A stretch of DNA of 41,628 bases from Promethearchaeota archaeon (lineage in GTDB: Archaea > Asgardarchaeota > Lokiarchaeia > Sigynarchaeales > SOKP01): assembly GCA_030605085.1 (NCBI GenBank), contig JAUWBH010000032.1, positions 1 through 41,628 of the forward strand, written 5' to 3'. Below are positions 26,014 through 34,358 of this stretch, piece by piece (within the stretch, counting starts at the first letter, position 1; every line of letters begins with the position of its first letter). The notes beneath the pieces are model-generated. The model ran no database searches, was not told the origin of the DNA, and saw nothing but the letters and a program-made list of their open reading frames with translations. Made by a program: the position numbers and the translations under genes.

Positions 26014-26832
26014 TTATTCAGTTTTTTCATTTGCTTCTTTGGATACGGTTTTTTCATTGGCAGGGCTTACTGTTTTTGCATGAGATCGTGCTTTATTACG
26101 TGTAAATTTCTTTACATTAATTCTTTCGGTTCTTTTGATATCAGATTTTCTGGATCTTTTTATATCGAGTTCAACTATCTCAAACTCTTCGTCAGGTGAC
26201 ACATCTTCTTTATCTTTTCCCCCTTCAGGGATAGATATGAGCTTACTCTTAATAACTACTGAACTCGATAATGGATAAATAGTTTTGGCTACTCTTCTTA
26301 TTTGGTTTTGGAATTCTCCGAATATCATCCCAATAATGAATTTTTCGTGATTTAAGGATTTGACAAATTCTTTTAAAATATCAGTCATAATTTTGCGAAT
26401 TACAATTTGCTGAGAGCTTCTAGCTCTTTTGATTGTATTACAAACTGTTGTTACGCGAAAAATATACTTATCTTTAGTTGTCAAATTTTGAATTGTCTGA
26501 ATTTTAGTGTTGCCTCTTCCTATAAGAGATCGTACGAAATCATTAGTATATTGATGCCCAATAAAAATAGTATCGCATTTTTTAGCTTCAGGATTTACAT
26601 TTACTACTTGAAATTTCAATTTTAAATTAATATCATTGTAATCTTGGGTGAAATTAAATAATAAGGTCTCCAATGTACGATTCAAAATGTTTTCTTCTAA
26701 TCCAATAATTTCACCTATGTTTCGAAAATTAAAGGTTTTAGGAGCTATTACTTCGTACCAGACTTTATCCTTATAGGAAACTTTAGACTTTGCTTTTTTT
26801 TTCCTTTTAGCTCTTTGACTCATTTTATTCAA
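26014..26832 (-). CDS. rps3ae: 30S ribosomal protein S3Ae (eS1)
   Basis: This is a small-subunit ribosomal protein shared by archaea and eukaryotes. The 272 residues begin with a Lys-rich tail and KDKVWYEVIAPKTFNFRNIG, then GRNTK-like GRGNTKIQTI, IFRVTTVCNTIKRARSSQQI and FIGMIFGEFQNQIRRVAKTI, all S3Ae motifs in order. The C-terminus is extended by about 50 residues that are acidic, then Lys/Arg rich, beyond the archaeal norm of about 200-220. It is downstream of rps15 with a 54-bp gap and probably in the same transcript. Confidence 0.95.
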   Translation of the reverse strand: MNKMSQRAKRKKKAKSKVSYKDKVWYEVIAPKTFNFRNIGEIIGLEENILNRTLETLLFNFTQDYNDINLKLKFQVVNVNPEAKKCDTIFIGHQYTNDFVRSLIGRGNTKIQTIQNLTTKDKYIFRVTTVCNTIKRARSSQQIVIRKIMTDILKEFVKSLNHEKFIIGMIFGEFQNQIRRVAKTIYPLSSSVVIKSKLISIPEGGKDKEDVSPDEEFEIVELDIKRSRKSDIKRTERINVKKFTRNKARSHAKTVSPANEKTVSKEANEKTE

Positions 26833-26886
26833 ATTCCATGTTTATTCTTCTAACAATTTCGGGCATAATCGTGCGGGAACGGCTAA

Positions 26887-27345
26887 TTATCTCGCTACTA
26901 ATGTTCTGATTTTTTCTGGATCGTATCTAAAATCTTTTTCTAAAACCTTTTTCTTCTTATAATACTTTATTAAACGATAAATTTTTGATTCTGTACGTTG
27001 TAATCCTTTTTTTCCTTGAAGATCCTTACGGTTTGACTCAAGATGTTTGCGGATCGTTAGCGCTCTTTTTACCAAATTCGTTAGATCTTCCGGTAAAGTG
27101 GATTTAATCTCATTTTCTTCAAGAATTTGTCGCATTTTTTTTCCTGCTACAACTTTTACTAAGGGTATTCCATAACTATCCCTTAATATGATTCCAATTT
27201 GAGATTTAGAAAATCCCCTTTTAGCTAATTTTACTACTAAATTCTCTGTTTCTTCAGCAGATCTTTCGACCCACACCGGTTTTTCTAAACGTGGAGGTCG
27301 TGTGCTACCACTTTTTCCTTTTTTTCGCGAATGAAGCCGTGCCAT
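26887..27345 (-). CDS. rps15: 30S ribosomal protein S15 (uS15), archaeal type
   Basis: The 152 residues have the archaeal/eukaryotic N-terminal extension MARLHSRKKGKSGSTRPPR with PVWVERSAEE, then KRGFSKSQIGIILRDSYGIP and the S15 core LVKRALTIRKHLESNRKDLQ, SKIYRLIKYYKK and FRYDPEKIRTLVAR. Length and motifs are normal. It starts a minus-strand operon with rps3ae and is divergent from the XTP/dITP pyrophosphatase gene. Confidence 0.97.
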   Translation of the reverse strand: MARLHSRKKGKSGSTRPPRLEKPVWVERSAEETENLVVKLAKRGFSKSQIGIILRDSYGIPLVKVVAGKKMRQILEENEIKSTLPEDLTNLVKRALTIRKHLESNRKDLQGKKGLQRTESKIYRLIKYYKKKKVLEKDFRYDPEKIRTLVAR

Positions 27346-27532
27346 TTTCTTGTTATGACAAATTAATGAAATATTGATTTAAAAAATGTTCTAAATTCTA
27401 ATTATACTTTAGAAGGAAGGAAAATAAATAAAATTTTGTAATTTTAAGAGTTTAATAATTTTTTATAACGCTGATATTTTTTACTATATCATCCTCGCAT
27501 AATTCTAAATAAATATTAGTTTATTATTAATT

Positions 27533-28117
27533 ATGGAAGATAAAAATGAATTAATATATTTTGTAACTGGTAATAAGAACAAATTTACCGAAGTTTCAAA
27601 AATCTTTCATAATGAAAAAGTAAAATATCAATTAAAACAATTGGATATTAAGACAATTGAAATTCAAGCTACTACAATTAAAGAGGTAGCTCTATTTAAA
27701 TTAAATTCCGTGAAAGAAAAAGTAAAAGACTCATTTTTCATCGAAGATGCTGGCTTTTTTGTGGATATTCCGCTTAATGGTTTTCCAGGTGTTTATTCTT
27801 CGTATGTATTTAAAACTATCGGGAATGATGGTATTTTAAAGTTAATTAACGATTTTAAAAACACCGAAGCCCATTTCGCTGCTGTAATTGCCTTGTATTT
27901 TAAACCTTCAAAAGAAAGCTTCTTTTTTGAAAGTACAGTAAAGGGAACGGTTTCTAGAACAAAAAGAGGAAAAGGTGGATTTGGTTTTGATCCTATTTTT
28001 ATTCCTGATGTAATTCCAGATAAAACTTTTGCAGAACTTTCAATGGAAGAAAAAAATGAAATATCTCATAGAGGATTGACCCTGAGAAAATTAATCTCTT
28101 TTCTTAAGGAAAATTAA
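27533..28117 (+). CDS. XTP/dITP pyrophosphatase (RdgB/HAM1 family)
   Basis: This house-cleaning enzyme hydrolyses non-canonical purine triphosphates to the monophosphate and pyrophosphate. The 194 residues carry the family motifs in order: FVTGNKNKFTEV (about 11-22), FIEDAGFFVD (the metal and base Asp, about 69-78), GFPGVYSSYV, GFGFDPIFIP (about 151-160) and SHRGLTLRKL near the end. Length is normal. It diverges from the ribosomal operon across a 187-bp AT-rich promoter space. Confidence 0.93.
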   Translation: MEDKNELIYFVTGNKNKFTEVSKIFHNEKVKYQLKQLDIKTIEIQATTIKEVALFKLNSVKEKVKDSFFIEDAGFFVDIPLNGFPGVYSSYVFKTIGNDGILKLINDFKNTEAHFAAVIALYFKPSKESFFFESTVKGTVSRTKRGKGGFGFDPIFIPDVIPDKTFAELSMEEKNEISHRGLTLRKLISFLKEN

Positions 28118-28191
28118 AATTAATTCAACTAATATTGAATTAATATTAGTTGATGTAAAATCTTAGTTAGCATTTAAGACATCGAATAAAC

Positions 28192-28551
28192 TCATTTTTT
28201 TTTTAATTCGTTAAGTTTTTCAGTTAATCTTATGACATCTTCTCTTAACCTTTCATTTTCTTCAAGTAAAGCTTTTGTTATAGACACTACTTGTTTTTTG
28301 GAAAATAAGCTATCATCCATAATTTCTTGAATTTCCGCGCTTCTAATCTGAAGGTTATTATCTATATAAAGAATTGTTAAAAGTTCTTTGAATTCTTGAT
28401 TATTATTAATGAAATCGTGAAGTTGTACATACGGAAATGGAAATTTAGACCGTCCTTTAATAATTTTTTTATTTAATTTAACTTTGTGGTTGGTATTACA
28501 AATCTTGCACCTATAAGTTCTGGATACTACTTCGCTATTATCATCAGGCAT
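28192..28551 (-). CDS. small CxxC protein with C-terminal coiled coil
   Basis: The 119-residue protein is not assigned to a named family. Residues 15-21 contain CKICNTNH, half a zinc ribbon; about 34-85 is a compact helical region that contains FPYVQLHDFINNNQEFKELL and SAEIQEIMDDSLFSK; about 88-119 is a heptad-rich coiled coil ending in four Lys-rich residues and TGA. It is divergent from the membrane protein gene. The look suggests a nucleic-acid or protein adaptor typical of Asgard small proteins. Confidence 0.5.
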   Translation of the reverse strand: MPDDNSEVVSRTYRCKICNTNHKVKLNKKIIKGRSKFPFPYVQLHDFINNNQEFKELLTILYIDNNLQIRSAEIQEIMDDSLFSKKQVVSITKALLEENERLREDVIRLTEKLNELKKK

Positions 28552-28664
28552 AATTCATAAAAAAGATTTTATTTCTTATAATTTGAAGAAAACATTTCAT
28601 TTTTTTATACTTTTAGAAAAACATTTTTTTTCCGGTTAACTTTTATAATTTAAAGGTAATATAT

Positions 28665-29420
28665 ATGAGAATTGAGCATCATTGTGCTTACGCATTTTAT
28701 TTTTATTTTTTAATTTATGCTTTATGGAAGGGGACCATCATTCCCGGATTTGCGGTTTTATTAGTAATTTTTTCAGGCATGTTTCCTGATCTTGACATCA
28801 TTTATTGGTATTTTAAAACTAAAAGAGGAAAAATGGGAACAAAATTTCAACATCATTTATATTTCTGGACACATTGGCCTTTAAGTTATATTCCTCTTAT
28901 TTTTTGTTTTATAATTAGCTTGGTTTTCAATTTTTATCCCGAATACTTCTTGGCTCCTGTGATAGGTATTTATTTCGGTCATTTATTTTACGATAGCATC
29001 GCAACGGGCGACGGAATTATGTGGGGGAAAATGCCATGGAAAAAGAAAAGATATGCTCGGTATGTTAATTTATTCGCAAGCAGAACGGATGGTTATCATG
29101 GATTATTCTGGACTGCACGATATCGTAAAACGATTTCTTTTAAAATTGGCCATTTAGCAGCATTAGGTTGCATAATAGTTATTTTTTATTTTCAAATAGT
29201 ATCTACAAAAATTGATATTTTCTATATTCTTTCTATAATTTTTTTTTTAATAAATATACTAATTGGCTTAAAAAAAATCCCTTCTGAATATTATAATGAA
29301 CCCCCTGAAGGTCGATACGCCGATTATAGAAAAAATCAGACTTATATCAACGGTTTAAGCGAAAAAAATAGAAGGAAGCATTACAAAAAATATTCGGAAA
29401 TTATTGAAAATGCTCAATAG
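28665..29420 (+). CDS. YdjM-like membrane-bound metal-dependent hydrolase
   Basis: The 251-residue integral membrane protein has several hydrophobic segments (about 9-40, 68-92, 96-112, 165-185, 186-205). MRIEHHCAYAFYFYF, FSGMFPDLDIIYWY and KFQHHLYFWTHWPLSYI contain the His and Asp residues of the YdjM/DUF457 family of putative metal hydrolases (D-x-D, H-R/H-x-x-T-H). GHLFYDSIATGDGIMWG gives the later H and D. The reaction is not established for the family. It ends in TAG, three bases before the stop of the convergent RNase III gene. Confidence 0.65.
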   Translation: MRIEHHCAYAFYFYFLIYALWKGTIIPGFAVLLVIFSGMFPDLDIIYWYFKTKRGKMGTKFQHHLYFWTHWPLSYIPLIFCFIISLVFNFYPEYFLAPVIGIYFGHLFYDSIATGDGIMWGKMPWKKKRYARYVNLFASRTDGYHGLFWTARYRKTISFKIGHLAALGCIIVIFYFQIVSTKIDIFYILSIIFFLINILIGLKKIPSEYYNEPPEGRYADYRKNQTYINGLSEKNRRKHYKKYSEIIENAQ

Positions 29421-29423
29421 TAC

Positions 29424-30164
29424 TCATCCTTTAAGATCCATTTTTTTCAAATAATTTAAAATCTTAATATAGAGGTCCTTTTCTGCTTCTTTTTTACTCT
29501 TAGATTCTTTAGACTTTAAATTCGCTTGTAATGGAATCAATATTCTATTTTCGTGATCGAGGATCTTCGGACTCTTGGCTATCCACTTAGGTTGGTGATC
29601 TGAGCCGTAATTTGTAAATTCTGGTATTATAGTTGGAGTAGTTCGATATTTTTTTTGTATGTATTCCAATAACTTATTTTTATTAAAAACGGTGGAATCT
29701 TTAACGATGATATCCCAATCGTCGTAAAATTTATTAATAATTTTTTTTTCTATTAAAGAAACATTTTCTGAATCAAGATAAAGAGCACCATTAATTGCCT
29801 CAAAAACATCTGCTAGAATTCTTGTTCCTTGAATTTTTTGTTTTTGGGATTTAATAACGAATTTTTCTAAATTAAAATATTTTTCTGCTATTATACTGAG
29901 GATTTCATCATTTTCCAATTTCTGTTTAGTTTTTGTAATTTCGCCAGGATCTTTGGCTCCTTCTTTAATTTTCTTTAAAATAAAAATTAATTTAATAATA
30001 GCGTCTCCTAAAGTCTCTAAAATTTCGTAATCTGGTATATTTTTTTCTTTTCCTAATTGTGGCGTTGTTAAAGCTGCTTTCAATAATTTTTCGTTTTTAA
30101 AATTATAATTTATGATCTCTTGTAATTCCTTTAGGTTCTTCTTTTTTATTTCTTTACCGGACAT
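29424..30164 (-). CDS. rnc: RNase III with dsRNA-binding domain
   Basis: RNase III cleaves double-stranded RNA. The 246-residue protein has the endonuclease domain at about 12-150: YEILETLGDAIIKLIF corresponds to the signature ERLEFLGDAVL and supplies E50 and D54; ILADVFEAINGALYLD supplies D119 and E122, so all four metal-binding acidic residues are present. Residues about 156-242 form a dsRBD (NKLLEYIQKKYRTTP to KSKKEAEKDLYIKIL). Length and layout match bacterial RNase III. It is divergent from the small helical gene at 30225. RNase III is not usual in archaea, though I recall reports in Asgard genomes. Confidence 0.88.
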   Translation of the reverse strand: MSGKEIKKKNLKELQEIINYNFKNEKLLKAALTTPQLGKEKNIPDYEILETLGDAIIKLIFILKKIKEGAKDPGEITKTKQKLENDEILSIIAEKYFNLEKFVIKSQKQKIQGTRILADVFEAINGALYLDSENVSLIEKKIINKFYDDWDIIVKDSTVFNKNKLLEYIQKKYRTTPTIIPEFTNYGSDHQPKWIAKSPKILDHENRILIPLQANLKSKESKSKKEAEKDLYIKILNYLKKMDLKG

Positions 30165-30224
30165 TTTCCCTATTTAATAGTATATTTAGATAAATTTAAA
30201 AATTTATACAATTCTTTATTAGTT

Positions 30225-30659
30225 ATGGAAAAAGCAAAATTAGGTAAAATTCTCTCCATGATTAAACAGATTGAGAGAATTAATTTAGAATTCGAAAAAT
30301 ATCTATCTAATTTGGAAATTATATCCAGAGATAATATGCTTAAAGAAATTGTTTTTGATATAATTAAAGATAATAAAATATTTCAAGAATTACAAATAAG
30401 CGACGAAGGATTGCAAGTTGGTAAAGACGTTCTTACTTCCATCTCATATTATAATTTATTGGAAGAAATTATTTCAAAAATTCAAAATGATCCTTCTCAA
30501 AAAGAGCATTATTTAAGAGAATTCTTTAGTATATTCGATGAGATCTCTGAAAATGACAAGAAGGTATTAACACAATCTCTAATAGAGAAAGATATTGAAT
30601 ATTTAAATCGAGAGTTAAATGGCATTTTGAAAATATTTAAAACAAAAGATTTAGAATGA
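30225..30659 (+). CDS. small helical protein of unknown function
   Basis: The 144-residue protein is not recognised. It is predicted almost wholly helical (MEKAKLGKILSMIKQIERIN, then several amphipathic helices), acidic to neutral, with no Cys, no membrane segment and no known motif. It starts 60 bp from the divergent RNase III gene and converges on the SCP2-like gene with a 21-bp gap. A regulatory tie to RNase III through the shared promoter region is possible but untested. Confidence 0.5.
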   Translation: MEKAKLGKILSMIKQIERINLEFEKYLSNLEIISRDNMLKEIVFDIIKDNKIFQELQISDEGLQVGKDVLTSISYYNLLEEIISKIQNDPSQKEHYLREFFSIFDEISENDKKVLTQSLIEKDIEYLNRELNGILKIFKTKDLE

Positions 30660-30680
30660 AGAATTTAATAAACTATTAAA

Positions 30681-31097
30681 CTATTCCTTTTTTTCACCTA
30701 GATATGTGAGAATTTTAATTAAATCCAGTAAAATTTTTGCGCCTTTTAATTTTATTTTACGAGACATCACTTTTTTTACTATTTGAGCCGTAGATATTTT
30801 TTCCGTAGCGATATCTAAAAAAGTTCCCGTATCTGTCTGGAGAAGCGCGTCCCATCCTAACTTCTTTTTTTCCAAGTTTTCTTGAGGTTTATTAACGACA
30901 CCTTCAACATTTACATTGTCATTTTTGAACCTTATTAGCGCGGCATATTTTCCATCTATAGGATTTAAAAGTATTTTTGTATCTTTAATTTCGTATAAAT
31001 CTCTGAATTCCTCATCGCTATTAAGCGGTTCTAATAGCGTACTTATAACTCTAGCAAAACACCTTGCTCCTTTCTTTTTCAAATTCGTTTCTAACAT
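30681..31097 (-). CDS. SCP2 sterol-carrier-like small protein
   Basis: The 138-residue protein fits the SCP2 lipid-binding fold: a first helix FARVISTLLEPLNSDEEFRD, then strands ILLNPIDGKYAALIRFKN and VEGVV, LGWDALLQTDTGTFLDIATE and the final MSRKIKLKGAKILLDLIKIL, where the G-D-hydrophobic pattern before a last helix is typical. It could bind a lipid or acyl-CoA. The stop is TAG; a TAA follows eleven codons later in frame. It is transcribed toward the convergent helical gene. Confidence 0.55.
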   Translation of the reverse strand: MLETNLKKKGARCFARVISTLLEPLNSDEEFRDLYEIKDTKILLNPIDGKYAALIRFKNDNVNVEGVVNKPQENLEKKKLGWDALLQTDTGTFLDIATEKISTAQIVKKVMSRKIKLKGAKILLDLIKILTYLGEKKE

Positions 31098-31223
31098 AAT
31101 TATTTTTTCTATTATTATTATTTTAAGATTAAATCTTATTGAATTTAAATTTTTAAAATTTTATTAAAAATCTAAAGTGAATTTTTTTCCTAAAAAGAGA
31201 AATTAGTCAAACAAAAACAGAAA

Positions 31224-31481
31224 TCAATAACCGGCGTCTCCTGTACCTCCAGTGAAGAATTCTTCATACGCTTTCCTGTCTTGGTCAGAGATCTTGTTCC
31301 CTTTAAGCCTTTCTTTGACAATAATGGGTGCTATTTCTTTATCGTCGTGTTTTATATGTATTCGTATTTTGTATTCATTTCTTTTTTCTGAATCTAAATC
31401 AAATTCATCATCGCAGGCTTTACAGTAAAGTTTTCCGTTTCTGGGGATCAGCATATTTCCACATATGTCGCAGAATCTCAT
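31224..31481 (-). CDS. RPB9/TFS-like N-terminal zinc-ribbon protein
   Basis: The 85-residue protein begins MRFCDICGNMLIPRNGKLYC followed by KACDDEF, the CxxC...CxxC zinc ribbon seen at the N-terminus of archaeal TFS and eukaryotic RPB9 (usual FCP-x-CG-x-L-x-P). A positively charged middle and the tail EEFFTGGTGDAGY follow. The second, catalytic zinc ribbon of TFS is missing, so it cannot stimulate RNA cleavage in the usual way. It may be an RNA-polymerase-associated or RPB9-like factor. It is a single gene beside the SCP2-like gene. Confidence 0.6.
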   Translation of the reverse strand: MRFCDICGNMLIPRNGKLYCKACDDEFDLDSEKRNEYKIRIHIKHDDKEIAPIIVKERLKGNKISDQDRKAYEEFFTGGTGDAGY

Positions 31482-31650
31482 GTTTTATAAGATCACCTGT
31501 TTTTTTTCAAAACATAAATTTAAATTTTTTGTTTTTCCTTTTATTTTTGATTTTTTTTAATCAACTTTATTATAAAATAAAATTCCATATATAAATTTAT
31601 CCAAAAGTTATTATAAATTCGAGTCATTCGAAAATTTATTTTTTATTATG

Positions 31651-31728
31651 GTCTAAATTAACTACTTTGATAAATATATTATTAAATAATAGTCTAAATT
31701 AACTACTTTAATAAATATATTATTAAAT
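31651..31728. repeat. 37-bp tandem duplication
   Basis: Positions 31651-31687 and 31692-31728 are identical except for one base, at a period of 41 bp. The second copy runs directly into the 70-bp direct repeat at 31725. Confidence 0.85.
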
Positions 31729-31794
31729 TGTTAACAACATTACTAGATTTAGTCTTTAACGAGTATTTAATTAAACAAATACTTAATTGAACAT
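31725..31794 (+). repeat. left 70-bp direct repeat flanking the signalling cassette
   Basis: This segment matches 40205-40274 at 67 of 70 bases, in the same orientation. Its core is GAGTATTTAATTAAACAAAT followed by ACTTAATTGAACAT. At the right end the same sequence is the promoter and leader of the GDPD gene; here the coding part is replaced by a DUF39-like fragment. Both copies face plus. Confidence 0.9.
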
Positions 31795-31801
31795 ATAAAA
31801 T

Positions 31802-31963
31802 TCAAAAATGCCCCCCAAAAGTTCCCGTAGTAACAACATCAACTTCCTCAGCGTTAATACTAACTCTTTGTTCTGCAACAATATTAACCATTTCCTCTAC
31901 GGTGACTACAACTACATCACCATTCTTAATCTTCTCATTAATTTCCGCGTATGTTTTAGTCAA
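31802..31963 (-). pseudogene. DUF39 (homocysteine biosynthesis-like) N-terminal fragment
   Basis: A TTG start gives [20 protein letters not shown], then [12 protein letters not shown] and [12 protein letters not shown], close to the start of DUF39 sulfur-incorporation proteins (usual EINEKIxxGxAVVVTAEE and [15 protein letters not shown]). After GTFGG the frame leaves the family and stops at 31802, exactly beside the 70-bp repeat. About 50 of some 370-500 residues remain. The rest of 31964-32126 shows nothing I can support. Confidence 0.65.
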
Positions 31964-32126
31964 TATATCACCAAGAAATATTCGAATTCTTTAATTTTTA
32001 AAATTTTATTACATACATTAATTTGTATTACAGCAAAAAATATTCAAAAAACAATTATTGATAATTGTTTCATTTATAAATATTTAATGTACGAAATATT
32101 CATATATAACATAAAATATGTAAAAT

Positions 32127-32184
32127 ACCGTAACCTTTATTCTTTACAAAGACTAGAAAAACCGTAACCTTTATTCTTTACAAA
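32127..32184. repeat. 24-bp direct repeat at the cassette's left boundary
   Basis: ACCGTAACCTTTATTCTTTA plus CAAA occurs at 32127-32150 and 32161-32184. The second copy covers the last four codons and stop of the 169-residue protein gene, so the outer copy is a duplicated 3' end of that gene. Confidence 0.85.
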
Positions 32185-32680
32185 TATCCTTATTTGACCA
32201 CTCAGCAAAAACTTCTTGATTCATTCTATCCTCGAATTCGATCAAGTCTTTTATTAAAGGTTTTCCAGATAAATAATTGATTATCGTTTGTCTAAAATCA
32301 TCCAAGGGCTCTAAATCTTTAAGCCAATTATCCCTTTTCAGCAATAACTCGTATTTAACTCTATTGGGAAAAGCCGAACCCGTTTCGAAAATCAGAATTG
32401 TTAATATATAATACATACAAATTGCATCATCCTCAAAAAACATAAGCTCCCCATACTCGGAGTATTTGCCTAAATTTCTTCTCATATTTTCTATACGATC
32501 AACTAATTCATCAAGATGATGTTCTAATATTCTCTGAGTTAAAATTTCTCTATTTTTATAGTAATTCTCAAGATCAATACCACAAACAGTTAAAAAATAA
32601 TCCCGAATAGAATTATCTTCATCTAAGATGTCAGAAAGGCTAGATAATAGGCGTAAAAATTCAAATTTTTCCATAATCAT
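32171..32680 (-). CDS. helical protein, last gene of the signalling cassette
   Basis: The 169-residue protein is not recognised. It is mainly helical and acidic, with FEFLRLLSSLSDILDEDNSI, a central VDRIENMRRNLGKYSEYGEL and a hydrophobic stretch ICMYYILTILIFETGSAF (about 108-125) that could be a buried helix rather than a membrane span. It starts 36 bp after the 534-residue GTPase gene on the same strand, so the two are probably co-expressed, perhaps as GTPase and partner. Confidence 0.5.
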   Translation of the reverse strand: MIMEKFEFLRLLSSLSDILDEDNSIRDYFLTVCGIDLENYYKNREILTQRILEHHLDELVDRIENMRRNLGKYSEYGELMFFEDDAICMYYILTILIFETGSAFPNRVKYELLLKRDNWLKDLEPLDDFRQTIINYLSGKPLIKDLIEFEDRMNQEVFAEWSNKDICKE

Positions 32681-32716
32681 TATAGGAAATCTATTAATAT
32701 AAATTTAACTAGACCT

Positions 32717-34321
32717 TTATTTACTACCAAGATAATGAGTTTCATCAAATTTGGAAGTGTTATCTAGTTCTTCATACTCGTTATATGTCTTACCGCCCAA
32801 TATATTAAGGGGATCGGATTTTATCTTATCAACAAGTTGCGAAGTTGTCTCACACCCCTCGATCTGTCGAATAATCCCTAAGGCTATTTTTAGTTGCTTA
32901 GTAGATTTTAGACCGATTTCTCTAGCGAACAAGGCTTGTCTCAAATATCCTTTAGCGTTAGGATCCTGTCTCTCTTTTATCCATGTCGCCCACTCAAAAT
33001 AAGTTGCCCCTAATAACCTTGCCTCAAGGCGACCATGTACTTCAATTAACTCTTTATCTCTAGACCATTTAATAAACCAACCATTAGGGTCATGGGTAGT
33101 AATCTGACGCAAAGCTGTGTATATTTCAATACTAATGTATTTTTTCTCATCAGGATCCTCACAAAGATCTTCACCTTTCCTGTACAATTCTTCTATGATT
33201 GGTCTTAATATTTCCCTCTGAAGATTCTCAAACCCATCAAAAGAAGTTCTAATGAATTCTGAAACTATCTGTTTATTAATTTTACCATCATACGCTGACT
33301 TCATAATCTTGGAGATATGACTTAATGAAAGACCAATCGAAGACAACCATAAAATATCATAAGAGGGGGTGTTTCTTATAGTAATCCCTTTACCAATACC
33401 TCCAGGTCTAATATTACAACCTCTCTCTCTAAGATTTCTCTTTCTAATTAGAAATTTCTCCCTTATAAATGCATTTTGATACCATTTATGGAACTCAATT
33501 ATTTCGAAATTCAGTCCAATTATTTCAATGTAATCTTTTACTTTTTGTTTTATTACCTCGATTAACGATTTTGGAAATTCATCAATCGTTTGGTTCCCGT
33601 ATTTCTTGTAACAAGAACAGCAAAACCTTAATTCAAAAACATTGTAATTCTTGTACTTGCGCGGACTTATCGGAATATGAAGCCTTCTACTACACGATAC
33701 GCAATAATTGTTTAAATGCGCTCTATTAATTCCTACTGCTCTTTCAAGCCTAAAAAGCTCGATTTCTCCAAGTTTTTTATTTAAAAAAAGTCTATTTTGT
33801 GCTTGTATTTTAACGATCTCGACGAATTTACGTTGCGCGCTCCCGTCTCTAATTGATACTGGCGCAAATTCGAGTCTTTCTAATACAACGATACTTAGAC
33901 CAAATGATAACAATTCAATAATATGGTTTTCTTGCGAATCCCTTAAATCTATTTTATTTAGTAAAACATATATTTTAACGATATATGGGCTGAGCGAAAA
34001 TATATTTAAGACAAATTCGTCGAACATTTGTTTGGTATTATTTATCGTACAAGTAGCATCGACCACGAAAATGGCAATGCCGACGTCTGAAAAAACATAC
34101 TCGCGCTTCGGCCCAAAGAAATAACGTGCTATATACTTCTCAACCCCGCCTATATCCCAAATATTTAAATCGATCTCACCGTCGAAAAGGAAATTCTCTA
34201 TAGAAATTCCTCTCGTCGGAAATAAATTAACGATTTCCGTAAATTCGAGATCTAAACAAGCGGTCCTCATAAGGCTTGTTTTACCTGCGTTTGGAGGTCC
34301 GAACAACAAAACTTTAATCAA
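32717..34321 (-). CDS. Arf/Rag-like small GTPase fused to Cys-pair region and long C-terminal domain
   Basis: The 534-residue protein begins with a GTPase domain (about 1-180): P-loop GPPNAGKTS (8-16), switch I FPTRGIS (34-40), WDIGGVEKY (55-63), and NKID (122-125). The form WDxGG is that of Arf and Rag/Gtr GTPases, but the residue after GG is Val instead of the catalytic Gln. About 207-237 holds C207, C210, C234, C235 and C237, a likely zinc site. The remaining 300 residues are helical and not recognised. The start is TTG; just upstream lies a copied fic leader of 10 codons. It is probably a GTP switch within the cassette. Confidence 0.75.
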   Translation of the reverse strand: MIKVLLFGPPNAGKTSLMRTACLDLEFTEIVNLFPTRGISIENFLFDGEIDLNIWDIGGVEKYIARYFFGPKREYVFSDVGIAIFVVDATCTINNTKQMFDEFVLNIFSLSPYIVKIYVLLNKIDLRDSQENHIIELLSFGLSIVVLERLEFAPVSIRDGSAQRKFVEIVKIQAQNRLFLNKKLGEIELFRLERAVGINRAHLNNYCVSCSRRLHIPISPRKYKNYNVFELRFCCSCYKKYGNQTIDEFPKSLIEVIKQKVKDYIEIIGLNFEIIEFHKWYQNAFIREKFLIRKRNLRERGCNIRPGGIGKGITIRNTPSYDILWLSSIGLSLSHISKIMKSAYDGKINKQIVSEFIRTSFDGFENLQREILRPIIEELYRKGEDLCEDPDEKKYISIEIYTALRQITTHDPNGWFIKWSRDKELIEVHGRLEARLLGATYFEWATWIKERQDPNAKGYLRQALFAREIGLKSTKQLKIALGIIRQIEGCETTSQLVDKIKSDPLNILGGKTYNEYEELDNTSKFDETHYLGSK

Positions 34322-34325
34322 TAAA

Positions 34326-34358
34326 TCAACCTTCTACTGTTCTTTGAACAATTTTCAT
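34326..34358 (-). CDS. 10-codon leader copied from fic, upstream of the GTPase
   Basis: ATG 34358 opens MKIVQRTVEG-TGA, identical to the first ten residues of the Fic protein. The TTG start of the GTPase follows four bases after the TGA. It is part of the 70-bp duplication and may act as a leader peptide allowing reinitiation, or may simply be a passive leftover. Confidence 0.45.
   Translation of the reverse strand: MKIVQRTVEG

Noticed and set aside
31741..31794. The 70-bp repeats as an integrase attachment site (attL/attR)
   Set aside because: No integrase gene or tRNA lies nearby and one copy is plainly a gene promoter, so a phage-type att site is not supported.
31808..32167. 119-codon plus-strand ORF after the left direct repeat
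   Set aside because: It is antisense to the DUF39 fragment, whose family motifs decide the strand; its low-complexity tail runs through AT-rich spacer.
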